A stretch of 64,000 nt of DNA from Alkalibacterium sp046484155 (GCF_046484155.1 NZ_JAWOBT010000047.1:1-64000); one strand, 5' to 3'. Positions 6,708-16,239 are shown, counted from the stretch's first letter. Program-made: numbers and translations. Notes: generated by a model not told the origin, from the letters alone.

Positions 6708-9367
6708 CTGAAAATAAAAAACTGCTTTTAATTGATGGCCATAGTGTGGCTTTTCGAGCATTCTATGGATTACATAGTCAAATAGAGAGCATGAAAAATA
6801 AAAACGGCTTACACACAAATGCCTTATATGGCTTTCATAATATGCTGGAAGTAATTATGGACAAGGAAAAACCAACACACGCTTTAGTCGCCTTTGATGC
6901 TGGGAAAACCACGTTCAGACACGAATACTTTGAAGAGTACAAAGGCGGCCGTTCCAAAATGCCTTCTGAATTTGCTGAACAAATTCCGTATTTGAGTGAT
7001 TTATTGGAGGGCTTTGGTCTTAAAAGTTACGAGTTAGACAATTACGAAGCCGATGATATTATCGGAACGTTGGCAAAAGAGGCTGAAGAAAAAGGGTTTG
7101 ATGTCGTTATATTAACAGGCGATAGAGACTTAACTCAATTAGCTTCCGATCACGTACGCATAGATATCACCAAAAAAGGTGTGAAAGATCTAAAAGAACA
7201 TACGAAAGATTCCATAATGGAAGAAATGGGCATCACGCCTGACAAGATAGTAGATATGAAAGGTCTTGCAGGCGATGCCTCAGACAACATTCCCGGAGTT
7301 ACAAAGATAGGCGAAAAGACAGCTTTGAAATTACTTCATGAATATGGCTCAGTTGAAAATTTATATGAGAATATTGAAGATATGAAGAAATCAAAACGTA
7401 AAGAGAATCTGATCAATGAAAAAGAGACGGCTTTCTTGAGTAAAAAACTGGCAACGATCGATAGAGACGCACCAGTAAAAGTTACACTGGACGAATTGGA
7501 TTATGACGGTCAAAATATAGAAGCTCTTATTTCCTTTTATAAAGAAATGGACTTCAATTCACATTTGAAAAAATTAGATACAGCAGAATATATGGAAGAA
7601 CTAGCTGAAGATGTTGAAGAAGTGAACTATACATTTGTAGATGAGATCACCTCATCGATGTTTACGGATGAGATGGCTCTTTACACCGAAATGTTGGATG
7701 AGAATTATCACCATTCTGAGATTGTTTGTATAGCTTGGGGGAATGATGAATCGATTTATGTAACCAATACTGAAACAGCTCTTCAATCGACCATATTTAA
7801 AGATTGGATAGAAGATGAAAGTAAAAGTAAAAGAGTGTATGATGCTAAACAGACATTTGTTGCTCTTAACAATAAAGGTTTGAAAGCAGAAGGTATCACT
7901 TTCGATATTATGCTGGCTTCTTATCTGTTAACAGCCGAGGATAGCAGCAGTGGTGATGTGTTTGATGTCGCTTCTAAACATAATTATCCAGGTGTTTCAC
8001 CGGATGAAATGGTCTACGGCAAGGGTAAGAAAATCAAAGTGCCAGAGGATCAAACCTTGATGAATGCTCATTTAGCCCGAAAAATCTTAGCCATTCACGA
8101 TTTGTCAGAAACGCTGGATGAAGAGTTGAAAGAGAATGACCAAGAAGATTTGTTGAAAGAAATGGAGCTGCCGCTTGCCATGGTTCTGGCTGAAATGGAA
8201 ATCCAGGGGATCACTGTGGATGCTAAGCGATTAGAAACGATGCGGGAAGAATTTCAAAAGATTTTAGATAACGTTGAACAAAGAATATATGAAGAAGCTG
8301 GAGAAGAATTCAATATTAAATCGCCTAAACAGCTGAGTGTTATATTGTTTGAAAAAATGGGCTATCCAGTTATTAAAAAAACGAAAACAGGCTACTCGAC
8401 CGCTCAGGACGTTTTAGAAAAATTAAGAGATCAGGCGCCGATCGTCAAATTCATTTTGGAATACCGCCAAATTTCCAAGATCCAGTCTACGTATATCGAA
8501 GGACTGCTTAAAGTGATCGATCCTGAAACGAGTAGGATACACACGCGTTATTTACAGACAGTTGCGCGTACGGGTAGGTTGAGTTCTGTCGATCCTAACC
8601 TTCAAAACATTCCTATCAGATTAGAAGAAGGCAGAAAGATCAGACAAGCTTTTGTACCTAGAGAAAAGGGATGGAAAATATACGCATCCGACTATTCCCA
8701 GATTGAACTGCGTATACTCGCGCATATTTCTAAAGATGAAGAGTTAATCAGAGCATTTAATGAGGATGAAGATATTCATATGACAACGGCCATGAGAGTT
8801 TTTGGAATTGATGATCCATCCGAAATAACGGCTAATATGCGTAGAGATGCCAAAGCAGTCAATTTTGGAATTGTTTATGGTATCAGTGATTACGGTTTGT
8901 CTCAGAATTTGAATATTACAAGAAAAGAAGCAAAAGTATATATAGACACATATTTCGAGCGTTTTCCTGGTGTTAAAAACTTTATTGATGATATTATTCG
9001 TGAAGCTAAAGAAAAAGGGTATGTTGAGACCTTGTTTCATCGAAGACGTTACCTTCCAGATATTAATTCAAGAAATTTCAATCTTAGGTCATTTGCTGAA
9101 CGGACAGCTATGAATACACCTATTCAGGGAAGTGCAGCAGATATTCTGAAAATGGCTATGATTGAAATGAACAAAAGAATTAAAGAAGAAAAATTAAAAG
9201 CGACGATGCTACTGCAGGTTCATGATGAACTTATTTTTGAAGTGCCAGAAGATGAGATAGAAAAGATTGAACAACTTGTAGATGAAGTAATGGAAACCAC
9301 AGTGCAGCTTGCTGTTCCGCTAAAAGTAGACAGTAGCTATGGAGACAGCTGGTATGACGCTAAATAA
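6704..9367 (+). CDS. polA: DNA polymerase I
   Basis: 887 aa. It fills gaps and removes RNA primers. Domains: 5' nuclease (about 1-290, with EADDIIGTLA, TGDRDLTQL and GDASDNIPGV), a 3'-5' exonuclease-like region (about 310-470), and the polymerase (about 480-887). Polymerase motif A is ASDYSQIELRILAH, motif B RRDAKAVNFGIVYG, motif C LQVHDELIFEVP. The exonuclease region lacks the DxE metal motif, so proofreading is probably absent, as in other Bacilli. The TTG start is supported by AGGAG nine bases upstream, and the stop codon of an upstream 44-codon frame overlaps it. Confidence 0.97.
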   Translation: MTENKKLLLIDGHSVAFRAFYGLHSQIESMKNKNGLHTNALYGFHNMLEVIMDKEKPTHALVAFDAGKTTFRHEYFEEYKGGRSKMPSEFAEQIPYLSDLLEGFGLKSYELDNYEADDIIGTLAKEAEEKGFDVVILTGDRDLTQLASDHVRIDITKKGVKDLKEHTKDSIMEEMGITPDKIVDMKGLAGDASDNIPGVTKIGEKTALKLLHEYGSVENLYENIEDMKKSKRKENLINEKETAFLSKKLATIDRDAPVKVTLDELDYDGQNIEALISFYKEMDFNSHLKKLDTAEYMEELAEDVEEVNYTFVDEITSSMFTDEMALYTEMLDENYHHSEIVCIAWGNDESIYVTNTETALQSTIFKDWIEDESKSKRVYDAKQTFVALNNKGLKAEGITFDIMLASYLLTAEDSSSGDVFDVASKHNYPGVSPDEMVYGKGKKIKVPEDQTLMNAHLARKILAIHDLSETLDEELKENDQEDLLKEMELPLAMVLAEMEIQGITVDAKRLETMREEFQKILDNVEQRIYEEAGEEFNIKSPKQLSVILFEKMGYPVIKKTKTGYSTAQDVLEKLRDQAPIVKFILEYRQISKIQSTYIEGLLKVIDPETSRIHTRYLQTVARTGRLSSVDPNLQNIPIRLEEGRKIRQAFVPREKGWKIYASDYSQIELRILAHISKDEELIRAFNEDEDIHMTTAMRVFGIDDPSEITANMRRDAKAVNFGIVYGISDYGLSQNLNITRKEAKVYIDTYFERFPGVKNFIDDIIREAKEKGYVETLFHRRRYLPDINSRNFNLRSFAERTAMNTPIQGSAADILKMAMIEMNKRIKEEKLKATMLLQVHDELIFEVPEDEIEKIEQLVDEVMETTVQLAVPLKVDSSYGDSWYDAK

Positions 9368-9374
9368 TCAGTAT

Positions 9375-9404
9375 GAAGGAGCGAGAGATATTCTCGCTTC
9401 TTTT
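9375..9404 (+). terminator. Terminator-like hairpin after polA
   Basis: GAGCGAGA pairs with TCTCGCTT, followed by TTTT. It lies in the polA-mutM gap and may only reduce read-through. Confidence 0.5.
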
Positions 9405-9440
9405 ATTGAGTATAATTTTTTAAAGAAAGAGATGAAACCT

Positions 9441-10271
9441 GTGCCTGAATTACCAGAAGTGGAAAATGTGAAAAATGGACTAAAGAAATTGATTTTAGGG
9501 AAGATAATTGTTGATACACATGTACTGTGGTCAAATATTATAAAAGAACCCTCTGTTTTTGAATTTCAAAAACAGATAAGGGGTCAGGAAATCGTAGATA
9601 TCAAACGTCAAGGTAAGTTTTTATTATTTATCCTAACTGACTATGTTTTAATTAGTCATTTGAGAATGGAAGGAAAGTATCGTATCGAAAAAGCAACGGT
9701 GCCTTTAACCAAACACACACATGTGGTGTTCGAGTTGGATTCCGATGAACAGCTCAGATATCTCGATGTAAGGAAATTTGGTAAAATGAGTTTAGTAGAC
9801 AAAGATAAATTGCATTTACATCCTTCAATCAAGAACTTAGGACCTGAACCGACCGTAGAAGCTTTAAAAACAGAGCATCTAATAAAAGCATTAAAAAAGA
9901 CTGAAAGACCTATAAAAGCATGCTTACTGGATCAAAAAGTAGTGGCAGGCATAGGTAATATTTATGCTGATGAAATACTTTATGATGCGTATATACATCC
10001 CGAAAGAAAGGGAAACTCCTTAAGCGACGATGAAATAGAAACATTAAAGACTTCAATTATCGGTATCATGAGTAAAGCTGTGAAAAAGGGTGGAACGACG
10101 ATTCGAACCTACTCAAATGCTTTTGGAGTCGAAGGAAGCTATCAAGCATATTTAAATGTTTATGGAAAAAAAGGCAAAGCATGTCAACGGTGTCAACACA
10201 CGATCGAAAAAATAAAAGTAGCACAACGAGGAACGCATTATTGCCCTTATTGTCAGAAAATTGGAAGGTGA
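9441..10271 (+). CDS. mutM: Formamidopyrimidine-DNA glycosylase
   Basis: 276 aa. It removes 8-oxoguanine and Fapy lesions and nicks the abasic site. The start must be GTG 9441, because the mature enzyme needs Pro2 as nucleophile and the frame reads (M)PELPEVENV there; upstream in-frame ATGs would bury it. The zinc finger CQRCQHTIEKI...HYCPYCQK closes the protein, and NVYGKKGK-like residues precede it. coaE begins five bases after its stop, so the two are cotranscribed. Confidence 0.96.
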   Translation: MPELPEVENVKNGLKKLILGKIIVDTHVLWSNIIKEPSVFEFQKQIRGQEIVDIKRQGKFLLFILTDYVLISHLRMEGKYRIEKATVPLTKHTHVVFELDSDEQLRYLDVRKFGKMSLVDKDKLHLHPSIKNLGPEPTVEALKTEHLIKALKKTERPIKACLLDQKVVAGIGNIYADEILYDAYIHPERKGNSLSDDEIETLKTSIIGIMSKAVKKGGTTIRTYSNAFGVEGSYQAYLNVYGKKGKACQRCQHTIEKIKVAQRGTHYCPYCQKIGR

Positions 10272-10276
10272 CCATC

Positions 10277-10885
10277 TTGTCCCATGTGTTAGGTTTGACC
10301 GGTGGTATTGCAAGTGGAAAATCAACCGTTGGTCAATATTTGAAGAAATCAGGTTATCCAGTAATTGATGCAGACATCATCGCGCGAGAAATCATGGAAC
10401 CTGGAGAATCAACTTATTCTAAAGTTGTTGATTATTTTGGTGGAGAAATAGTAAATAAAGACCGCTCAATAAACAGGAAGCTGTTAGGAGAAATTGTATT
10501 CAGTGATAATGACAAACTGCGTCATTTAAACGCATTGGTACAAAAAGATATATTCAATGAAATGATGGAGAGGAAAAAAGAAATGTGTGAACGCGGGTAT
10601 CCGTTAATCGTTATGGACATTCCGCTATTATATGAAATAGGTTATGATGATTACGTTGATGAAGTAATGGTCGTCTACACTGATTATGCCACTCAACTAA
10701 GCCGATTAAGAAACAGAGATCAGCTGACTGAAGAAGAAGCTGTAAAACGCATTGAAGTACAAGAATCACTGGAAATCAAAAAAAATAAAGCAGATGTGGT
10801 CATAGATAATAACGGAACAATATCTCAAACTATCCAGCAAATAGATGAATGGTTGACAAAAAATGGGTATTCGTCACCCATGTAG
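10277..10885 (+). CDS. coaE: Dephospho-CoA kinase
   Basis: 202 aa. It phosphorylates the ribose 3'-OH of dephospho-CoA, the last step of coenzyme A synthesis. The P-loop GLTGGIASGKST begins at residue 6, and LIVMDIPLLYE is the substrate and lid region. I chose TTG 10277: GGAAGGTGA at 10263-10271 is placed for it, and the GTG at 10268 lies inside that site. The mutM-coaE-nrdR-dnaB-dnaI order is typical of Lactobacillales and Bacillus. Confidence 0.93.
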   Translation: MSHVLGLTGGIASGKSTVGQYLKKSGYPVIDADIIAREIMEPGESTYSKVVDYFGGEIVNKDRSINRKLLGEIVFSDNDKLRHLNALVQKDIFNEMMERKKEMCERGYPLIVMDIPLLYEIGYDDYVDEVMVVYTDYATQLSRLRNRDQLTEEEAVKRIEVQESLEIKKNKADVVIDNNGTISQTIQQIDEWLTKNGYSSPM

Positions 10886-10886
10886 T

Positions 10887-10908
10887 CATATGGTATAATA
10901 ACCATATG
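10887..10908 (+). promoter_or_regulatory. nrdR-dnaB-dnaI promoter with 8-bp palindrome
   Basis: CATATGGT (10887-10894) and ACCATATG (10901-10908) form a perfect inverted repeat around a consensus extended -10, TGGTATAAT (TATAAT 10894-10899). No good -35 is visible. The repeat does not match the NrdR box as I know it. It looks like an operator or a stem at the transcript start. Confidence 0.6.
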
Positions 10909-10934
10909 AAATCTTTAGTAAAGGGATGAAATGC

Positions 10935-11399
10935 ATGCAGTGTCCAAGATGTCAGCACTATGGAAGTCGAGTTATAGATAGTCGACCGGCAGATGATGGC
11001 AGAGCCATTAGACGGCGACGTGAATGTGAAAAATGTTCCTTTAGATTTACTACATTTGAGAGAATTGAACAAGGTGCTATTTTAGTTGTCAAAAAAAATG
11101 GAAACCGTGAAGAATTCAGCAGAGAAAAATTGCTGAGAGGCATACGTAGAGCGTGTGAAAAACGTCCAGTAGCTGCGGAAGATCAGGAAAACATTGTTAA
11201 TAAAGTAGAATATAAAATACGTGATTTAGGCCTCAGCGAAGTCCCTTCTAAACAAATTGGAGAATTTGTCATGGATGAACTCGTAGATATAGACGATGTC
11301 GCCTATATTCGTTTTGCAAGTGTTTATCGACAATTTAAGGATATCGAAGTCTTTATGCAGGAAATGAAAGAACTTGAAAAGAAGAGAAAAGATAAATAG
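10935..11399 (+). CDS. nrdR: Transcriptional repressor NrdR
   Basis: 154 aa. ATP/dATP-sensing repressor of ribonucleotide reductase genes. The N-terminal zinc ribbon is MQCPRCQ...CEKCSFRF (C3, C6 and about C31, C34), followed by RFTTFER and an ATP-cone with VVKKNGNREEFSREKL. I chose ATG 10935 over 10926 because AAAGGGA at 10919-10925 is nine bases from 10935 and abuts 10926, and the family starts MxCPxC. It is the first gene of the nrdR-dnaB-dnaI run. Confidence 0.96.
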   Translation: MQCPRCQHYGSRVIDSRPADDGRAIRRRRECEKCSFRFTTFERIEQGAILVVKKNGNREEFSREKLLRGIRRACEKRPVAAEDQENIVNKVEYKIRDLGLSEVPSKQIGEFVMDELVDIDDVAYIRFASVYRQFKDIEVFMQEMKELEKKRKDK

Positions 11400-11422
11400 T
11401 ATTTGAAAGGATAAATAATATA

Positions 11423-12811
11423 ATGAGTTACCCATGGAAAAATCTTCGACCAAAAGACACATTGATACTTAATAAATCAACTGTCCTTTCTGATTTAAAC
11501 GTGTCTACCGTTCTTTCGTTATATCAACCGCTGATGGGAATCAATGCAGCGAGTCTTTACTTGCTGATCAAAGAATATTTAAATGTCCTGGATGAGAAAG
11601 AATTGACTCTTTCTGATATTCTTACTCAACTAGATATAGGCATAAGAGAATATTATGAAGCAAGGACAAGGCTAGAGGCCTATGGATTATTAAAAGTTTT
11701 CAATCATAAAGAAAATGAAGGTATCTATTTATTTATTTTAGAGGCGCCCTTAGCCCCGATCCATTTTTTCAACGATACTATGCTGAGAATGTTACTGACA
11801 GAAAAGCTAGGTGAACGTCTTGTTTCAGAGCGGAGAGAAAAGTTTATTAAACCTGTTCAATCCAATGATAATTATAGAGAGATCACAAAATCCTTCCAGG
11901 ATGTTATCAATTTTAATATGGAAAACTATACCGAATCATTTAATGTGATAGACACACCGAATGAATTAACCAAAACATCTCTTGTAGACGAAATATCGAA
12001 AGACAGCGACTTTGACTGGTCCTTTTTCACCTCAGGATTAAACAAACATTTTATTAGTTCTCAAGCTATCACTCCGGAGATAAAAAAATTAATCGAAACT
12101 TTCCATTCGATTTATGCTATCAATGAATTAGATATGCAAAAATTCGTACTTGAAGCGGCAGACATTACCTCTGGTAAAGTAAACGAAAAAACATTGACAC
12201 GGATTATTCATGATCACTATTTAGGCAAAACGAAGCAGGTCAGATCTGAAACACCAGCGAGTCAGGATGACAATACGAGGAGCTCACAGTTAAGAGCAAA
12301 AGGAATCTCAAGAGAAGAGATCGAAATTATTCTGCATGCTGAAAAAACGCAGCCATTTGCCTATTTGAAATCAATAAAACAGCAAAAGGGCGGCTATGTG
12401 TCGTCCAATGAAACCTGGCTGTTAAAAGAACTTGTCGAACAAGCGCCTTTATCCACTGCCGTGATTAATATTTTAATGAATTATATATTAGTCGTTAAGA
12501 ATGCCCCTACTTTAGAAAAAAACTTAGCAAATAAAATCGCTAATGACTGGGCTCAAAGCAAAGTGAATTCGCCTGAAGAGGCAATCATAAAGGTTAAAGA
12601 ACTCTATGATTCGGTTCGAGAAAAAAACAAACAAACACAAAGTCAAACGCGATCAAAATCCAAATACAAGCAGTCTTCCGGCAGAAAAGAAACGTTGCCA
12701 TCCTGGGCTAGTGAGTCAGAACAGACAGATGAGAAGATCAGCAAAGAAGAGGAAGAAGCGTTTAGAGAAAAATTAAGAAAAATCCGAAAGCAGAAAAGCG
12801 GTGACGACTAA
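11423..12811 (+). CDS. dnaB: Replication initiation and membrane attachment protein DnaB
   Basis: 462 aa. This is the Gram-positive helicase-loading factor, not the helicase. It acts with DnaD and DnaI at oriC and restart sites. The DnaD/DnaB-type C-terminal region includes FAYLKSIKQQKGGYVSSNETWLL and a later basic, Gln/Ser-rich linker (about 405-430). Its stop codon overlaps the dnaI start, consistent with coordinated synthesis of the loader pair. Confidence 0.93.
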   Translation: MSYPWKNLRPKDTLILNKSTVLSDLNVSTVLSLYQPLMGINAASLYLLIKEYLNVLDEKELTLSDILTQLDIGIREYYEARTRLEAYGLLKVFNHKENEGIYLFILEAPLAPIHFFNDTMLRMLLTEKLGERLVSERREKFIKPVQSNDNYREITKSFQDVINFNMENYTESFNVIDTPNELTKTSLVDEISKDSDFDWSFFTSGLNKHFISSQAITPEIKKLIETFHSIYAINELDMQKFVLEAADITSGKVNEKTLTRIIHDHYLGKTKQVRSETPASQDDNTRSSQLRAKGISREEIEIILHAEKTQPFAYLKSIKQQKGGYVSSNETWLLKELVEQAPLSTAVINILMNYILVVKNAPTLEKNLANKIANDWAQSKVNSPEEAIIKVKELYDSVREKNKQTQSQTRSKSKYKQSSGRKETLPSWASESEQTDEKISKEEEEAFREKLRKIRKQKSGDD

Positions 12812-13740
12812 TGAAAAGTCTGAAAAATCAACTTGGAAAAATGATGGATGCTAATAAAATGAATCAAACATATCAAGATATTATGAAAAACCAGGTATTT
12901 AAAGATCCGGATGTAAAAAAATTTATTGCAGATAATAGAGAGTCCCTAGATAAAACAGCCATTGAGAGAAGTTCTTCTAAACTTTATGAGTTCGTATCAG
13001 AAAAAAAGAAAGCAGAAAAAATGAACGAAGGATTGGCTCCGGGATATGTGCCGAAACTTATATTAAATAACCACCGTATAGATGTAACCTATGTACCGAC
13101 TCTCGAATTGGTCAACAAGCGAGCGGAAGAAAAAATAAAAAATCGGATCCAATCAGTCTTTCTGCCGAAGGATTTAAAAAATGCATCATTTGAATCTTTC
13201 GAAGTGACTAAAAAACGTCAAGTCGCTTTAGAGAAGGCGATGACGTTTATTGAATCCTATATTGATAATCCTAAAGATTTTCACAAAGGATTATATTTAC
13301 ACGGTGCTTTTGGTGTCGGGAAAACATATTTACTTGGGGCAATCGCCCATGAGTTGTCAGAGCAAGGATATTCATCGACAATCGTTCATTTCCCTACGTT
13401 TGCTGTTGAAATGAAAAATTCGATTGGGAAAAACACAACGGAAGATAAATTAGACAGCTTCAAACGGGCTAAACTGCTCATGATTGACGATATCGGAGCC
13501 GATTCCATGTCCTCTTGGATACGTGACGATGTGCTGGGTATTATTTTACAGTACCGTATGCAGGAAGAGCTGCCAACCTTTTTTACTTCAAATTTCAATA
13601 TGAATCAATTGGAAAACGAACATCTGACAACGTCTCAACGTGGTGAAAACGAACCACTTAAAGCTAAGCGTATAATGGAGAGAATTCGTTTTTTAGCAGA
13701 AGAAGTTGAAATATCTGGAGAAAACAGAAGACATAAATAA
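12811..13740 (+). CDS. dnaI: Primosomal protein DnaI (helicase loader)
   Basis: 309 aa AAA+ ATPase that loads the replicative helicase. The N-terminal DnaI domain (about 1-100) precedes Walker A GAFGVGKTYL (from G165) and Walker B LLMIDDIGAD (about 221-230). The sensor 1 region is FFTSNFN, and RIMERIRFLAE is near the C-terminus. The start ATG overlaps the dnaB stop by one base (TAATG). Confidence 0.95.
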   Translation: MKSLKNQLGKMMDANKMNQTYQDIMKNQVFKDPDVKKFIADNRESLDKTAIERSSSKLYEFVSEKKKAEKMNEGLAPGYVPKLILNNHRIDVTYVPTLELVNKRAEEKIKNRIQSVFLPKDLKNASFESFEVTKKRQVALEKAMTFIESYIDNPKDFHKGLYLHGAFGVGKTYLLGAIAHELSEQGYSSTIVHFPTFAVEMKNSIGKNTTEDKLDSFKRAKLLMIDDIGADSMSSWIRDDVLGIILQYRMQEELPTFFTSNFNMNQLENEHLTTSQRGENEPLKAKRIMERIRFLAEEVEISGENRRHK

Positions 13741-13746
13741 ATTGTA

Positions 13747-13775
13747 TTGTAAAAAGAATTTAGCTGTGATATTAT
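13747..13775 (+). promoter_or_regulatory. thrS promoter
   Basis: TTGTAA (13747-13752), 17 bp, TATTAT (13770-13775), just before the T-box leader. Confidence 0.6.
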
Positions 13776-13782
13776 CAAAACT

Positions 13783-14037
13783 ATAAAACAATGAGAAAGA
13801 CATCTGTGATAAATAATCTTTTCAGAGAGAGAATGACTGCTGCGACATTCTTAAGACGAACTATCACTGACCCCTTTCGAGTACTATTTTGAAACTGAGT
13901 AAAAATGGTCGTATCCTCTGCGTTAAAGAGTAATGAAGGTAGAAGACACTAAATCATGTGTTTCTACAAATTTGGGTGGAACCACGTAGAATTTGACGTC
14001 CCATTGAATGAGATTATCTTGTTCAATGGGACTTTTT
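13783..14037 (+). promoter_or_regulatory. Threonine T-box leader of thrS
   Basis: This 5' leader fills the 324-base gap between dnaI and thrS. It contains the T-box GGGTGGAACCACG (13974-13986), whose UGGA-type bulge pairs with the acceptor end of uncharged tRNA. A terminator follows at 13998-14037 (GTCCCATTGAA with TTCAATGGGAC, then T5). The specifier is probably ACT (13866-13868) or ACC (13870-13872); both are Thr codons, matching the downstream gene. Confidence 0.93.
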
Positions 14038-14064
14038 GTTTACCTAAATAAGGAGGAGAAAAAA

Positions 14065-15996
14065 ATGGTCGAAAAAATCAAAGTAACATTACCTGACGGA
14101 ACAATTAAAGAAGTGGAGCAGGGAACAACGCCTAAAGATATTGCAGGAAGCATAGCGAAATCATTAGAAAAAAAAGGATTAGCTGCAAAATGGAATGGAG
14201 AACTCATTGACTTTAACCGCTCTTTAAACAATGATGGGGTATTGGAAATTGTCACACCGGATCATGATGACGCCTTATCCGTGTTACGTCATTCGACAGC
14301 GCATTTAATGGCACAAGCCATTAAACGACTCTATCCTGATGTCAAATTCGGCGTAGGACCAACTATCGAAAATGGTTTTTATTATGATACAGATACAAAA
14401 GAGCCGATTACAGAAGAAGATTTAGACAAAATCGAACAAGAAATGATGAATATTGTCAAAGAAAACTTACCCATTGAAAGACAAGAAGTAAGTCGTGAAG
14501 AAGCATTAGATATCTTTAAGGATGATCCATATAAAATTGAACTGATCAATGAATTACCTGAAGATGAAATTATTTCTATTTACAAACAGGGTGATTTTGT
14601 CGATTTATGTCGAGGCGTGCACGTTCCCTCTACAGGACGTATTCAAGTCTTTAAAATGCTTTCTCTAGCGGGAGCTTACTGGAGAGGCAATTCAGACAAT
14701 AAAATGATGCAGCGCGTGTATGGCACTGCCTTTTTTGACAAGAAGGCATTAAAAGACTACCTTAAAATGCGCGAAGAAGCTAAAGAACGCGACCACCGTA
14801 AATTGGGCAAGGAATTAGATTTGTTCATGTTGTCTCCTGAAGTAGGATCTGGTTTACCATTCTGGTTACCAAAAGGAGCAACGATCCGTCGTATTATTGA
14901 ACGTTATATCACAGATAAAGAAATCAGCTTAGGCTACGAACATGTCTACACACCGATTATGGCTAATGTTGAATTTTATAAAAAATCCGGACACTGGGAT
15001 CATTACCATGAAGATATGTTTCCACCAATGGATATGGGTGAAGGCGAAATGCTGGTGTTACGTCCAATGAACTGCCCTCATCATATGATGATCTTCAAAA
15101 ATGATGTGCGCAGTTACCGTGATTTACCAATCCGTATTGCTGAATTAGGTCAAATGCACCGCTATGAAAAAAGTGGCGCCTTATCTGGCCTGCAACGTGT
15201 ACGCGAAATGACATTAAATGATGCACATGTTTTTGTTCGTCCTGATCAAATCAAAGTGGAGTTCAGACGTGTCGTGGACTTGATGCTGGCTGTGTATGAA
15301 GATTTTGACATTAAAGATTACCGTTTCCGTCTAAGTTATCGTGATCCTAAGAATACTGAGAAATATTTCGATGATGATGCAATGTGGGAAAAAGCAGAGT
15401 CCATGCTAAAAGAGACACTGGATGAAATGGGACTTGAATACTTTGAGGCGATTGGTGAGGCTGCTTTTTATGGTCCTAAACTCGATGTTCAAGTGAAAAC
15501 AGCATTAGGGATTGAAGAAACCTTATCAACGGTCCAACTTGATTTCTTGCTCCCCGAGCGCTTCGATCTAACTTATGTCGGTGAAGATGGTCAAGACAAT
15601 CACCGACCAGTTGTTATCCACCGAGGAATTGTATCTACGATGGAACGATTTGTTGCGTATTTGATCGAGCGATATAAAGGAGCGTTCCCAACTTGGTTAG
15701 CGCCTGTTCAAGCTAAAATCATTCCAGTTAATTTAGATATTCATGGGGACTATGCAAAAGAGTTGCAGGAAAAAATGGCTTCAAAAGGATTACGTGTAGA
15801 AGTAGATATGCGTAACGAAAAAATGGGGTATAAAATTCGAGAAGCTCAAACCTTGAAAATTCCTTACCAACTTGTTATCGGCGATAACGAAATGGAAGCA
15901 GGAACAGTGTCTGTGCGTAAATACGGTGAGAAGAAAACTGATACAATTGATTTGAATGAATTCATGAATACACTTTTAGAAGAAGGAAAAAAATAA
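14065..15996 (+). CDS. thrS: Threonyl-tRNA synthetase
   Basis: 643 aa. Class II synthetase charging tRNA-Thr. It has an N-terminal TGS domain (about 1-60), the second editing domain with HSTAHLMAQAIKRLYP, a catalytic core with RPMNCPHHMMIF (zinc-binding Cys and His) and GLQRVREMTLNDAH, and a C-terminal anticodon-binding domain (LAPVQAKIIPV onwards). ATG 14065 follows AGGAGGAG and gives the usual family length; an upstream in-frame start at 14008 lies inside the T-box terminator. Expression is induced by uncharged tRNA-Thr through the leader. Confidence 0.97.
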   Translation: MVEKIKVTLPDGTIKEVEQGTTPKDIAGSIAKSLEKKGLAAKWNGELIDFNRSLNNDGVLEIVTPDHDDALSVLRHSTAHLMAQAIKRLYPDVKFGVGPTIENGFYYDTDTKEPITEEDLDKIEQEMMNIVKENLPIERQEVSREEALDIFKDDPYKIELINELPEDEIISIYKQGDFVDLCRGVHVPSTGRIQVFKMLSLAGAYWRGNSDNKMMQRVYGTAFFDKKALKDYLKMREEAKERDHRKLGKELDLFMLSPEVGSGLPFWLPKGATIRRIIERYITDKEISLGYEHVYTPIMANVEFYKKSGHWDHYHEDMFPPMDMGEGEMLVLRPMNCPHHMMIFKNDVRSYRDLPIRIAELGQMHRYEKSGALSGLQRVREMTLNDAHVFVRPDQIKVEFRRVVDLMLAVYEDFDIKDYRFRLSYRDPKNTEKYFDDDAMWEKAESMLKETLDEMGLEYFEAIGEAAFYGPKLDVQVKTALGIEETLSTVQLDFLLPERFDLTYVGEDGQDNHRPVVIHRGIVSTMERFVAYLIERYKGAFPTWLAPVQAKIIPVNLDIHGDYAKELQEKMASKGLRVEVDMRNEKMGYKIREAQTLKIPYQLVIGDNEMEAGTVSVRKYGEKKTDTIDLNEFMNTLLEEGKK

Positions 15997-16014
15997 CTGA
16001 AAACAAATATTTAC

Positions 16015-16043
16015 TTGACACTGATTCTAATTGTTGGTATTAT
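16015..16043 (+). promoter_or_regulatory. infC operon promoter
   Basis: Perfect TTGACA (16015-16020), 17 bp, TATTAT (16038-16043). A strong promoter just after thrS. Confidence 0.8.
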
Positions 16044-16049
16044 TAATAA

Positions 16050-16203
16050 GTTGGAAAAACAAAGCAGAAGCTCCCGCTTCTCGCCTAAGCAGATTAAAAT
16101 CTCTGGGCAGATATGAACGTATATATAATTAAACGCAATGAATTGTGTTTTTATGCGGAGACAAGGCGGGATTTCTATAACTTATAGGAATGTCGTCTTT
16201 TTC
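16050..16203 (+). ncRNA. L20-type ribosomal protein leader of infC-rpmI-rplT
   Basis: The leader holds hairpin AGAAGC-TCCC-GCTTCT (16066-16081), a second stem from GCC to GGGC (about 16083-16112, with inner AGATT/AATCT), and an attenuator hairpin (about 16159-16198, TTTCTATAA/TTATAGGAA with AGAC/GTCT) ending in T5. This matches the known logic of L20 binding its own operon leader and causing early termination. The family call is by motif memory. Confidence 0.75.
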
Positions 16204-16239
16204 TGTGTTTTTCTCGCAAATACTTTGGAGGTGACCACC

